Notes under the pieces: model-generated
What the model was told of the DNA's origin: nothing
Database searches by the model: none
Seen by the model: only the letters and a program-made list of their open reading frames with translations
Assembly (NCBI RefSeq): GCF_027596085.1
Contig: NC_072452.1
Coordinates: 4,498,314-4,562,313, forward strand
DNA from: Anoplopoma fimbria
Taxonomy: Eukaryota > Chordata > Actinopteri > Perciformes > Anoplopomatidae
Length of the DNA: 64,000 nt
Reading direction: 5' to 3'
Position numbers and translations under genes: made by a program
Shown here: piece after piece, positions 37,910-51,170 of the stretch
Numbering within the stretch: position 1 is the first letter of the stretch
Layout of the letters: every line of letters begins with the position of its first letter

Positions 37910-37972
37910 TTATTCATACATAAAAGTGTGCGTTTATTCTGAGGAACCACTTTTTTAAAAATAACAAACCGT

Positions 37973-38035
37973 CATAAGATAAGATAAGATAAGATAAGAT
38001 AATCCTTTATTAGTCCCGCAGCGGGGAAATTTGCA
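37973..38035 (-). mobile_element. LINE 3' end, copy 4 (minus)
   Basis: (AAGAT)n then AATCCTTTATTAGTCCCGCA and GCGGGGAAATTTGCA. It is truncated after about 60 bp, about 1.3 kb from copy 3 in the same orientation and just outside the hAT element. Confidence 0.7.
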
Positions 38036-38787
38036 ATCCATGATCCAATAAACAATAGGTTTTAACTATAAATGGTGAGAAGAGCAAATTTGTGCTTAAA
38101 TTAAGGTTCCTAACCATTTTTACTGCTATTTCCACACCACCTTATATTATATAAATTGTTCAAAGCCATTTCAAAGAGATACGTTACGTTGTTGACTACT
38201 AGCAGTAGTCATAGTCAGAAAAGTTATCCTCTGCATAAGGGCTTTAAGAGATAAAGATGTGTCTCACGAGTGGACAGAAAGCTTAATGAGGACACATACA
38301 GTCCGGGACCACCTTAAAAACAATTCAAGTGTAATGAAATGGTTATTAAAGTTTTTTATCAAGCTACAGGGTGTCCCATAGATCACTGCTAGCTCTACTA
38401 CTTCTTACTGCTGCTACAGATGTAACCACCACAGCAGTTATTCTTTAGAATAATCCTTTGCAAAGTGAAAAACACACCACTGACAACAACATCTGCCACA
38501 AATAAATGAAGAGGAAAATCACATGCATTACCTGCTTTAAGAAACATGACCACGAGTCCCAAACACACTTTTTATGATTATTATCATAATGAATTGTTCT
38601 ACGACACTGTGTTTCTCTCTGCTACAGAGAATGTGTGTGTGCATTAACAGCAAGTAGTTGTTATAACGGCCTGTGATCTCTATGTGATCACAGAGTCATA
38701 TGGTATCACTGCTGTGTATATAGTATCTATTCTGGGAATAGCCCCAGAATAGATACCACACAAACAGGCACAGATACCAAAGCAAAG

Positions 38788-38790
<3 letters not shown>

Positions 38791-38875
<85 letters not shown>
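38791..38875. repeat. (CA)n microsatellite
   Basis: About 42 CA units. Confidence 0.97.
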
Positions 38876-38878
<3 letters not shown>

Positions 38879-39259
38879 AACAGACGAAGCACATGCATGG
38901 TCCGCTGGGTAGAGCGGATCTGATCAGGTCAGAGCAGGGAGAACTCTGGGTCAGTGGAGGAGAGAGAGATGTGGGGAGGAACAGAGAGAACAATAAAGAA
39001 ACACACAAGGAGAGAGTAAGGATTCAGGAAAAACTGAATAATGACAAAGAACAACAGAGGAAGGTAAATACAGTACATGCACATCGAGGGTATTAATGAA
39101 GAATCTGCATGTTTGCATTCTGATGTTGGCGTTAAGCTCTAAGCAGGGCTTAAGAGCCGCCGGCATGGCTGTAGGCCCGACTAAAAGCCACTCTGTAAAA
39201 TGTATTATATATTTGTGGTTTTCACAGTAATATAAATGTATTCAACAGATTCTTACTGT

Positions 39260-39320
39260 ATTCAATTCAATTCAATTCAGTTTATTTTGTATAGCCCAGA
39301 ATCACAAATTACAAATTTGA
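39260..39320 (-). mobile_element. LINE 3' end with (TTGAA)n tail, minus
   Basis: (TTCAA)n, GTTTATTTTGTATAGCCCAG, AATCACAAATTACAAATTTG: the inverted counterpart of 30385-30468. Confidence 0.6.
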
Positions 39321-40119
39321 ACTATGAACTATGTACAGTATGTTACTGTAGTATGTTACTGTGTTTTCAATGCATTCAAATTGAATGCATTGAAAACACA
39401 AAAATCGAACTATTGCTCATCTTCAAATGAAAAGCTGTCCTTGATTTGATTGCACTATTTTCTAAGCTTTAACATCAGAGCTGAAGCAACGTTAACTTCA
39501 GCCTCAAGGTGTTTTATTACGTCTTTATTCTAAGATGATATTTATTTAGAATAGATCTGTTTGTATTGGTGTGTTTGTATTGTTGTTCTGTATTATTATT
39601 GTCGCGTTGTTCAAAATGCACTGTACATTTTCTTCTATTTGTGCAGTTGTCTTAAATTGTCCTTTTCTTATTTTAAATCAAAATCTAAATAACAGTATTT
39701 GATTATAATAAATACAGAGGTTAATACTGTAGGTTATACAGTAGCACTGTAAAAATAAATGACAGCAATATTTTCCTATAAAGTATGCCCAAATAGAATA
39801 GAATAATACCATACTTTGACATGGAAGAAAAATAACTGTGTACTGCTGTACTTCATTAGTTATACAGTAAGTTTACTGGGACATGAAATACAGCTTCTAC
39901 AACTACTATGGTAATTGTTGACAGTAAGTTATGTTTATTTGACAATAAACATCTTACAGTGTAACAGATGAATAGACTGATGGAGCAAAGGGACAGAGAG
40001 ATGTTATCACTCTATCACTTTGTTACTGGATTCAAGCCAAAAAAGCAGTTAATGTTGACACCAGAGAAACACGTAGAACACTGCTGATATGTAACCGGGG
40101 TCAACCTCTGGTCCTAAAG

Positions 40120-40815
40120 AGGGAAGCCGATACGGAAGTGTCTTAACACTTTCATTACCTCTACTGACCAGCAGGGGGCGACTCCCTCGGTTGCACAGAG
40201 GAGTCTGGTTGTATAGAAGTCTATGAGAAAATGACTCTACTTCTCTCTTGATTTATTCCCTCAGTAAACATTGTAAACATGAGTTTATGGTCTCAATCTC
40301 TAGTTTCAAGTCTTCTTCAATACAGCATGATGTTCATTTAGTAAATGATGCTCCATTTAGAGTCAAACAGACCATAAAGCAGGGTATGCTTTAGGACAGG
40401 CTTACTGTGATTGACAGGTCCCTATCGCTAACAGACCTGTACACAGCGTCTTTATGCTACTCCCCCGCATTCAAAATATGGTAACTTCCGTTTATGGGTT
40501 GCAAAAATAACATAATGACGGCCTAGTACAAGATGATGGCGGCGAAATCGACAACTTCAAGGCTTCCTAACGGGCTTACTGTGATTGACAGGTCTCTGCC
40601 GCTACCAGAGACATCGGCGTCTTTACGTCACTTATCTGGTTTCCATATATGGTAACTTCCGTTCATCGTTACAAAAAAGCCCAGATGGCGAAGGACACAA
40701 ATGGCGACAGGTAAATTGCCGAACTCAAGGCTTAAAAAAAACGGCAGTCCGCAAACCAATGGGTGACGTAACAATTACTACGTTCCACTTCTTATATACA
40801 GTCTATGTATGTAAG
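40120..40815 (-). repeat. Dispersed repeat family F2, copy C (minus)
   Basis: The longest F2 copy. Beside the core shared with copies A, B and D, it contains TTACTGTGATTGACAGGTC twice (near 40402 and 40577) and ends near ATATACAGTCTATGTATG (about 40796-40812). The doubled block shows that part of this copy is internally duplicated. Confidence 0.8.
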
Positions 40816-41329
40816 ACAAAGTTAATCCAAATTTACGGATACATGTTATACAGCAATGTCAGTGAAAACATTGATTTATTTTACATTCTTGAAAAAAAAG
40901 AGAGCTGGAAAGATGAGGTTCAAGATTAGGTTAGGACATTTGAAAATAACTGAAAACTTTGTTAATTCAAACTGGGGAAAATGGAAATATATATTAAAAC
41001 AATAGAAAATAGAGGTTTCTTAAGACTTAATAAAAAAAATGTAAATCTTCCGTAAAGCCAGGCCTGATCTCTGCACTTAAACCCTGATTCACATCATTAT
41101 CCTAGGAAATTAATTCTGCTCTCTGAAATGATCAAACATAGAAAAATAGATTCTTGGAGAAAGCTGAAGACCTTTTATATTAAAGGAAGTTCAGTCAGAC
41201 AGACAGAGGGAGAGAGACAAACAGACAGTCTTAACTCTATAATCTGGTTTTTATATCTGTCATGTCCCAGAGTGAAGAGCTCAGTCCTGAACCGCCTTCA
41301 GCAGCAATCTGCTACCTACCGCACCACGG

Positions 41330-41439
<110 letters not shown>

Positions 41440-42835
41440 CTGTTGTGTGTAAAACAGGAAGGAAATCATAATATGTGGACAGATGGTTGTACACGTTCGG
41501 GAAAAAGGATAATAAAAGCAAACCAAGGATAACAGTAAAGGGATATCATACGTTTTGATTCGAACAATCTGTCCCCAACATGTCTTCTCGATAAGACTGA
41601 TGTAATCTACTGGCAGACATCTGAATGTAAAAACAAATGTCACTCTAAAACTGCAGTGTAAGTGGGATCTTCATGGTTCTAATCACAAGATGATGAAAAT
41701 TGCCCCTGGTTTTCCTGCAATTGCATTCAAACTGAGCTATGCTTAAATGTTGGTTCCTACAGCTACATTGAGGCCTTGCTAACACAGGAGTTACGTAGGT
41801 GTATTCAGATTGGTTGCCTAAAATGACAATAGCCAACTTTTCACCCCCATGGTGAATCCCAGTGGTATTAGCGATGGCGCCGCCGTCGCAAAGACAACTG
41901 GATCGCTTTACAGCTTTTGGAGCTAGTGCCAATAACATTTGTCATTTATTGGAAGGCAGAGTTGCATAGTGAAAGCCAGACTCATAGGTATGGACTTCTG
42001 TCTCTGTGACAAAATAACAGCAGGTTCGTCCCCAATAGTTACAGGAATTATATTGAAATGTACTGTAAAATGAACCTTCTCTTCTTGTCCCAGGCTCTGT
42101 CTTTGTGTCTCCTGAATTTCTCTCCTCCTGTGTCCCTCATTTCTCTGCCTCTTCTTCCCATGGTTATGTAAATTCAAACGCGGATTGGTTTTGTTATTTT
42201 ATAGCCATTACAACATCATAATGATAAGTTAAAGCAAAAAGAAAAATGGTGTCTATCGCCATAAAAATTCGGTCAAATTTGAACATGGAACTAACCCTAA
42301 CCTCAACCCAGCTCTCTGCTACAGACTACATGCGCTAACCGTGTCCACTAACAATTTGAAACACATTTGTCATTTTTGGAAGGCAGAGTTTTTTGTCTCA
42401 GTTTATGCCATCTACAAATAATTATCACGTGTTCGACCCCTCCTTCTTCTGTTCATTTACTCGTTTGCCATTGTGCGGGCTCTAAAAGACATCCTTTTGC
42501 TCTGTAAAGTCACCTGACGGTCCTTTCTGCTCCGCTAATCTCTGAGCTAATCCAGTTAGGAGCTACTTTCCTGATCTCCTGCGGCGTGACATCATCCTCT
42601 GCTCTTGTTCTTCTGCATACTTTGTCTCAAGCAATTCTTCCCCTCTCTCTCTCTCTCTCTCTGTTTCTGTTATCCTGCTCTTTCTCTGAGTCTTTTTTCC
42701 ACCCAGAGCCATTTATCAAAAAAGTCTCATCCATATTTCAGAGGCATTTCAAAGTAAAATGTGTGTTAAGCAAAGTACACAGCATTCAGGCTAAATTTAA
42801 CACTGCTGAGAATGTCTGTGTTAGGACGTGTATTT

Positions 42836-42836
<1 letters not shown>

Positions 42837-42867
<31 letters not shown>

Positions 42868-42915
42868 AAGACAGGACGTTGGCGGGGAGAGAGAGAGAGA
42901 GAGAGAGAGAGAGAC
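42837..42915. repeat. Short (TG)n and (GA)n arrays
   Basis: (TG)n at about 42837-42860 and (GA)n at about 42889-42914. A pyrimidine-rich stretch follows at 43070-43270. Confidence 0.9.
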
Positions 42916-43297
42916 AAAGAAATAGAGGGGATTTGCCGTGGTGCTAAATATTTGTAACCTCATTGGAATAATGCTAAGCCTAATGCAACATTACTTCCCC
43001 TGCATGACAGTTTTACACGCTCACACACCCGCTCTCCAGGACGCAGGACGCATTAAAAGATTCTCCGTCTTTCTCTTCCAACCCCATGCCCGTCTCTCCA
43101 CCCTCCTCCCTCCTCCCTCCCACCCTCCTCTCTTTCTTCCTCTCCGTCTGCCTCCCGCTCTTGCTCTTGTTTTCTCTCCCTCCCTTTCTTTTCTTTTGGT
43201 GTTGTTCTTCCCTTCATCTCTCTTATACTTTCGCCCTCTCTTCCTCCTGTTCCATCCATCTCCTGCTTTTTTTCAATTCAACACACCGTGTACTGTG

Positions 43298-43304
<7 letters not shown>

Positions 43305-43374
<70 letters not shown>

Positions 43375-43472
43375 TGTGCATGCGTTAAAGGCCCATGACC
43401 TAGTTAGAGTCTCACCTCCTAATTCATTGTGAAATTGGCTCTGTTCTCCAAAGACAGATGGGCTTGATGAGG

Positions 43473-43543
<71 letters not shown>
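43305..43543. repeat. (TG)n ... (CA)n(TA)5 inverted array pair
   Basis: (TG)n at 43305-43371 and, about 105 bp later, (CA)n at 43475-43532 followed by TATATATATA. The two arrays are reverse complements of each other. Confidence 0.95.
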
Positions 43544-43545
<2 letters not shown>

Positions 43546-46500
43546 CACTACCTATTAACATGACGATGCAACTTAAATAGAAAGCGAGACAGAGAGACGG
43601 CAGGAGACAGGGAGGGAAAAACAACACTAAGAACAGAATATATCCAAAATATCCAGGTGTTGTTTTCGGGTGTTTGTGAGGCAGAATTCATTTATTTAAA
43701 GGTAAAAGCTCAGGGCATCATTCACTGTTACATTTAAAATATGGGGCCATTATCGAGCAGAACAATTTGCAAGTGTGTGGAACTATATTGTATTCAGTGT
43801 ATCCATAATCGGATTTGTAAATGTGTAAATGTATCGCTAAATGAATTTGCTGCCCGCTATTCACACGGTGAATAAGTCTCCTAGCGGTGGAGGTGAGGTG
43901 ATTTGGAGTTTCTTTTACTTATTAACAAGTCTGATTACACACATATTCTGAATACACATATCTCAGTATGCACTTATAGATCCCTTTGCACATTGACAAA
44001 TCTGATTATGTCAACCACTGATACAGTTACATAATTCTCCACACATTTGTAAATAGTGCTGCTACAATAAAGGCCCCATTTTAAGAAACGCATGATAACA
44101 GTTCTTATTACACATCGCCTGGGTTTGCATCCGCCAACTCATTCATGGTACTTGGGATGAGGCCACAGTGTTTCTAAAAAGTCATGTATGGGACTGCCGT
44201 GAGCTTTCCCTCGTCAGTTAGTGATGACTGAATGTTGGGGCTGAATATGTTCTCTCACCTTCATCATCTTATTTAATCCAAAACTCAATCTTAAACGGCT
44301 TTCTTACTGAAAATGAAGTTTCTTAAATCAATCTCAAAGGTCTGACAGGCCTTGGGGAGGTCCCATAGTCATTCAGAGATAAACCTGGAAACCTTGAAGA
44401 TTAAAGGAGGTTTCCTTTGCTTCCTTTCATAATAAATAATTCTCAAACTAGAATTATACTCGTATGAGGAAGTTTAAAGAGACAGAAAAATACAGTAATC
44501 ACATGTTGAGATGGCGTAAAACTGTATCGAAATGTCAGAGAGGGAACGGAGAGGGTTTTGTGAAAATTCACACCTTAGGTGTGAAGATGGTTTCGGTTCA
44601 GATTTCGAGAGAAAAATGGTTTTCTCAAAAGCACTCTGATGAAGTTTGACAGCATGCAGGTATAGCAGTGAAACCAGACTGGTAAATGATGATGGAAATA
44701 AATGAAATGATTCATGTCAGCCATCACACTTGCCATATTTAGGATCCTGTTCTTTAGATTGCAGTGTATCTACTTTATACACTGCCATTTGAACAGAGCC
44801 TTTGACTTTGACAGAATAGACTTCTTAGCAGACCGTCTGCACCTCTGCTAACCCTAACACTCAATGTTGGTTTCTTAATGACCACAGCCTTAACCACCTA
44901 CATGATTTTGTATTAGCTGCTCTGAAAAACACTAAAACGATGTCATCCTGTCAACAGGGGTTAGGTTAGAAAACACTCCTGTGGGTCAATGAGGAAGGAG
45001 ATGACAAACAGCACATTATGTTGTTCAGTGATGAAGACTTGTGGTTGTGGTATTGCTGGTGTATCACTGGTTATACACAGAGGTCTGCTCTGTATGTTTG
45101 TTCATGTAACGTGGGCTCTATTTGACTCCACACGTGTTGAGACAGTAAAACATACAGGAGGGTAATTGTACCCCCAAGATATCATATCAAAATTCAAATT
45201 AAACAGCAGAATAGTTTATAATTTGTCATAGGCTCCCAAGGCACAAAAGAAACTTGGTAAGGAAAATATCATGGCTTGGGGTTAAACAAATGTGTATTTG
45301 ATGTATTGTTTACTAGAGCATTGTATGAAAATACTTTGTACTTAACAAGTAAACAATAAATATGAAACAAAGTATTGGCAGCAAAATACACCAAAGGTAC
45401 CAAAAGTAAAAGTATATTCACAAAACACATACATACAGAGCAGCTGTGCTGTTTTGACGCTGGCTGTATAATATGGATTTTTTTTTTTGCACTTTAAAAT
45501 AATTATTATACCTGAAAAAATCATTGTGGGGAAAGTATTAACACACTGTCACACTCTTGTGATGATTTATGGGAATGTGTTTTTGACAATTGTCCTGGAA
45601 ATAACCTCTGTCATACATCCATAATGATGCAAATGTATGCCACCAACAGCAAAATCACTGTGTTTTTTGGTTTTTATAAAGACAGTTTGCTGGCAAAATT
45701 GTAAACATCATTCAAACAAGCTGCAACAAAGCAATTGTCAGCATTGTCTTCTTTTTTTATTGGATAATACAGAGGAAAAAGACAGACAATAGAATATTAA
45801 GAAGAAAGATAACAGACAACACTGTTAGTGAGTCCTTAAACTGAAAAATCCCGCAAAGAAATTTGGGTTGTTCTATATACTCGCTTACCAAACATAAGTT
45901 TTATTTTTTAATTAATTCACTCAGTCTACAAAGAGGTGCAGTAAGACAAAACGGTTTAAGAGGTTGATAATAACACAAAGGCTACAAAGGCAAGACTTGA
46001 GCCTGGGACGTTGCGATTCTTTAGCAGCAGCATTCTGCACTGTAACCACTCAGCTACCAATTTTATTTATTCAGTCCGCTGGGTTGAAGTTACCCTTCAA
46101 ATACTGTATTACACAATAAACGCATTCTTTTCTTTTTGTCCTCTGTATAACAAGGAAATATGCTTCTGTGGAGAATCATTCATTCAGATTAGCCATTTTC
46201 TATAGCAGTTCACTAATCACTCTGGCAAGCAAATTCTCAAAATAAACAATAATAAGAGTCTCCAGCCAAGCCAGCAGCTCTGTGATGCTGTAGTGTAGCA
46301 TACCACATAGGCTCCTATTCTCTATCACTAACACAGGAGTGCTAGCTTCCAGTGAATAACAACTATTTTTTCAAGATTGTAAATAAAGACACTTTCTTTG
46401 GAGAGCAGGTAGGTTGTCCTTTAGGTGGTTCAGTTCCCAGCATGACATGAACTGAACAAGGAACAGGTTTAGGTCATTGTGATACACAACTTCAAATACA

Positions 46501-46619
46501 CAGCGTGAAACTATTAGAAAATAGGGGATGTGATGGGAATGTAAATATCAGATCAGTCAGATATGTAACTTACACAGTCTAACTAAACTACCTGGTTTAT
46601 GCTTTAAGATGCTTGTTTA

Positions 46620-46712
46620 AGAACAGATGCACTTAGGTGCTAGTTCATTATGTTGAATCCACCAGAGCAGTTGCTCCTAAATGACTGTAATGTAATGTAA
46701 TGTAATGTAACA
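46620..46712 (+). repeat. Retroposon-like tail with (TGTAA)n
   Basis: TTAAGAACAGATGCACTTAG...CTCCTAAATGACTG then (TAATG)n. The pentanucleotide tail suggests a 5'-truncated retroposon end. CCACCAGAGCAGTTGCTCCT recurs just after it (about 46659 and 46738), a short local duplication. Confidence 0.4.
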
Positions 46713-47047
46713 CACAAAACCCTAAACCATTGCGATCCACCAGAGCAGTTGCTCCTCGTGCTTTTGCTCACGTTTGAAAAAAACAAAACAAATGTAGGAA
46801 ACTATTCTCCGTTACCACCTGTTAAGGGTTGTGGGTCGGCTGGAGGCGATCCCAGCTGTCAATGGGTGAAGGCAGGGTTCACCCTGGACAGGTCTCCAGT
46901 CTATCACAGGGCTGACATATAGAGACAGACAACCACTCACGCTCACATCCACACCTACGGGCAATTTAGAGTCTTCAATCGACCTAAGCTGCATGTCTTT
47001 GGACTGTGGGAGGAAGCCGGAGAACCCTTTTTTCACAGCTTTTTTCT

Positions 47048-47173
47048 GTCCTGGCCCCTCAGTGGTGGAATGAACTCCCCACTGACGTCAGGACAGCAGA
47101 GTCGCTGCCCATCTTTAGGCGCAGGCTGAAAACTCACCTCTTCAAGAAGTACTACCCTGAGCCTTCCTCGTAG
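47048..47173 (+). pseudogene. LINE ORF2 C-terminal fragment
   Basis: The frame from 47048 reads VLAPQWWNELPTDVRTAE, then FRRRLKTHLFKKYYPEPSS and a TAG stop at 47171-47173. The WN.LP...R...S...F...LKTHLF pattern is the conserved C-terminus of CR1/L2/Rex-type LINE reverse-transcriptase proteins. Only about 41 codons survive. It is inserted in the F3 repeat. A second remnant of the same C-terminus lies inverted at 63279-63355. Confidence 0.75.
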
Positions 47174-47313
47174 CACTTATTGCATTCGTATTAGTTTGTT
47201 GCACTTATTGTATTCGTATTAGTTTGTTGCACTTATTGTATTCGTATTAGTTTGTTGCACTTATTGTATTCGTATTAGTTTGTTGCACTTATTGTATTCG
47301 TATTAGTTTGTTG
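47174..47313. repeat. 28-bp minisatellite, five units
   Basis: CACTTATTGTATTCGTATTA + GTTTGTTG units start at 47174, 47202, 47230, 47258 and 47286, nearly identical. The array begins immediately after the LINE stop codon, so it occupies the LINE 3' untranslated region. Confidence 0.95.
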
Positions 47314-47516
47314 CACTAGCCACCACACCACCGTGCCGCCCGCAAATGTAGGATATCTGTTATTTAAACAATATTAAAACACTAAAACAGCAGCTGAATG
47401 GCAGATGGCCATGTGCAAAAAGGCTCCCAACTCATTTGTCGGTGGGATGCTTGTCTTGTCTCTGCAGCAGTCTGGACTCTTTTTCAACATGTCAAGATGC
47501 CACTTGTTTATGTTGA

Positions 47517-47965
47517 ACCAATGGACGTAGTCATTGTGGACGTAGTCATTGTGAGTGGACGTAGTCATTGTGACGAAGCCTTGAAGCTGTGCCGATTTTC
47601 GCCGTCGCCATCTTGTACTAGGCCATCTGTTAGCGATAGGGACCTGTCAATCACAGTAAGCCTGTCCTAAAGCATACCCTGCCTTATAGTCTATATTAAT
47701 CTAAATGGAGCATAATTTACTAAATGAACATCATGCTGTATTGAAGAAGACTTGAAACTAGAGATTGAGACCATAAACTCATGTTTACAATGTTTACTGA
47801 GGGAATAAATCAAGAGAGAAGTAGAGTCATTTTCTCATAGACTTCTATACAACCAGACTCCTCTGTGCAACCGAAGGAGTCGCCCCCTGCTGGTCAGTAG
47901 AGATAATGAAAGTTTTAAGACACTTCCGTATCGGCATTGACACTTCTGAATTGGCTTCACTTGGC
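47517..47965 (+). repeat. Dispersed repeat family F2, copy D (plus)
   Basis: It starts with GGACGTAGTCATTGTG, here in three tandem units (47523-47572), then GCCATCTTGTACTAGGCC, TAGCGATAGGGACCTGTC and the shared F2 core to CACTTCCGTATCGGC. It is near-identical to copy A through the core and inverted relative to copy C. Confidence 0.82.
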
Positions 47966-48779
47966 AGAACTGGAGGTTGCCGCCTGGTCTTAATACCAGC
48001 ATTAACCACAAACCAGGAAGTGGTTTATGGTTAAAGACAACAAAAGGTGCCTGTGACTATGCCCATGTTTATATGTCCTGTTATGTTAAATCAATCACTG
48101 GTTACACCTTTCCTACTAACCACTCCCTGGTGGCTACAATAGGGAAACCAAAGCGTTGGTCAATCTGATGAAAAGTCGAAGGAATCGGCAAAGTTCACAA
48201 AGACCATTAATGTCTGAGCCAAATTACATAATTATCCATCCAGCAGTTGTTTTACTTTGAACCACAGATGAAGAGCTCATGACGGTGCCAGAAGTAAAGT
48301 CGAGGCGTCTCCATAATCATGAAGACAAATATTTTAACCTTCATTTTGATTGTTGGCATAACGTATTTCAGGAGACAAATTTTACTCCAAATTGGTAAAT
48401 GAAATACCGAGAGTTAAAGTTACCTAAGGCATTTAGTAGACCTCTGATTGGTTTGGAACAACCTATTTAATTCTAACAGATGACCACAGTGAACAGTCTT
48501 CAGCAACAAACCAAGCGTTTAAACCATGACGGTGTTAGAGAGAGATAGAAGATAAGAGAGGTGAGATGCATCTTTGAAAACACAGGGACAAACACCACAG
48601 CAGTATGGTATGTCACTTCCTGTCTGTTTGTCCTGGAGAGAGACACCGGGCAAGTTGGTTTAAGATGATAATGTCAGTCAACCTCAGCTTCTCCTAGTTT
48701 TACTCTGGTTTTATTTCAGCTATAGAGAGGGCTCAGGGGATAGCAGTCTCTTTTACATCCTATTACTATTTTAGAGATT

Positions 48780-49320
<541 letters not shown>

Positions 49321-51004
49321 GAAAACCCAGTGGTCAAGTTAATTGCATTAAACAACCTTAAGATGTAGACCCTTCTGTCTCTCACACATCGATACCTCTG
49401 ACAGAGAGGCAAGCAAAAGAAAAACAACAAAAAGGACAAAACAAGAAGAAAAGACTGATGGGGAAAAAAAACAGGGAAAACAAGTTGAGGAGAAAAAAAA
49501 AGAAGTGGAGCGATTATGCAAATTGGTTTACGCCAGGTTAGCCACACGGGGACATTAATAACTAACTTTGTTTACTCTGGGTAGACTTTGACAAACTTTA
49601 TCCATAGCATTATTATTATTATTATCTGTGGCCTGCAGAGAACAGGACAGTTCATAATCAGTCTCCTCCGTCGCACAGAGAGAACCAATATGCAGAGAAT
49701 AAAATTACCTTAACAAGCAGATACTTCACTCACGCTGTCTGCCACACTTAAAAAAAAGCAAAATTATCCGAAAGTTAGTTTTAAGAAGTATTCAAATGCA
49801 TTAGATGCAATTCTTAGAGGTGTTAATGTTTCATAATGTAGTGGCAGGTTTGAGGATGGTAAAAAAAAAAAAACACAATTCTAAAGAACTGCAAGACATT
49901 AGATGTTCTGTAATAAGGAGAGTGCGAGTCAAATGTTTCCCAACCTTTCCTAAATTCATATTAATGACTGCTACCTGCACATAATTCCATTCACACGGAT
50001 AACCATTCATTCTATACAGCCTGCACTGCACACTCTCTGTCAAAAACCTAATTTAAAAATTCACCACAACAATGTACAAACTAACGGGTCGACAGCCAGC
50101 TTGTGCTACTTTTAGCAATGTTCTACTTAAACACATGTTTTTACCCTTTAGCGTAAAGACTGGAGGCCAGGGTGGAAGTGTTCTTTGAAGCTCACAGGTT
50201 CATCTCATTTGTTTTAACTGCAAAAACAACAAATGTGAAAACGAGAACTTGTGATATTCGAGGGAGTTCTGTACTGAAACTATTTCTTGACGAACAGAAT
50301 TGTCACTTTTGAGGTCGCTGGGTTGGTGCCATAGTGCCTGTACAAGCCATACTATGGCTGAGACGCTACGCAGAAGAACAGGACGGATGGGTGAACTATT
50401 GTTTGTCAAGAAACCCAGGAAATCGTTTTTCTTTTGGTGTGTGGAGACAAACAGAAAGACTACACGGCACAATTTAGATGCAGCGTGTTGTCTTAAATAG
50501 AAGTCATTGCTATGTTATTTGTAACACCTGTGCTTTTCCTACTATGACAAGTCAAAATGTCTGCCATGTAAAAGATCTATTAATAAGCTTTAAAGGTGTA
50601 CTGTTGAACTTTTTTTTTTCTTCTGCTTCTAACCAGTATACTTACCTACCATGTCAGGACTCACAGAGAAAGCAAACTGTTGAACTTTGCCCTTAAACTA
50701 TGTTCAGACTTTAGGATCATTTGCATCAGTCTTCAAAACCATACCACACCATGAATGTTGCAGAGATTCATGGGACAGCTTCAAAAGACGAGTTTAGATG
50801 GCTGTATATACCAGCTCATCCCCTTTATGAAAAACCATATTCTCTCTGACTGTCCCTGTCTGCTGACTCCACATCAGGCCTGTACTGTGATGGCCATAGA
50901 AATAGAACAGGAATAGAACAGACATTCAACTGTCAAACAAAACCGCTCTATAACCCAGGAGGCCACTGTTTGTGCCGCGTGTGGAACGAGAAGTTACATG
51001 AATG

Positions 51005-51170
51005 TATTTAAACCTAACTAAGTTGTTTCCTGTGAAGACGGAAGTTTATTTTGAAAATACTGTATGTATGTAACGAGCGGAAATTGACACTTTTTGCTTG
51101 ACTTTTGTAGGAAACTTTATGCAAAATGAGAAGTAACTTTTAGTAAGCTATCATAAGAACAGTCGTATGA
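51005..51170 (+). repeat. Dispersed repeat F1, copy 2 (plus)
   Basis: AACCTAACTAAGTTGTTTCC, TGTGAAGACGGAAGTTTATT, GTAACGAGCGGAAATTGACA and GTAGGAAACTTTATGC follow the F1 order. Confidence 0.65.

Larger units (their letters stand above)
46805..47341 (+). repeat. Dispersed repeat F3 (plus), interrupted
   Basis: 46805-47031 carries CACCCTGGACAGGTCTCCAG, TCTATCACAGGGCTGACATA, GGGCAATTTAGAGTC, CATGTCTTTGGACTGTGGGA and GGAAGCCGGAGAACCC. The expected far end of this family (CTAGCCACCACACCACCGTG) appears only at 47318-47337, after an intervening LINE fragment. Confidence 0.7.

Noticed and set aside
42938..43432. A 164-codon plus-strand open frame with a Leu/Pro/Ser-rich middle
   Set aside because: It translates a pyrimidine-rich tract and runs into a (TG)n array; low-complexity artefact.
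47174..47313. A possible CRISPR-like repeat array
   Set aside because: The 28-bp units are directly abutting with no spacers, in vertebrate DNA next to a LINE stop codon. It is a minisatellite.
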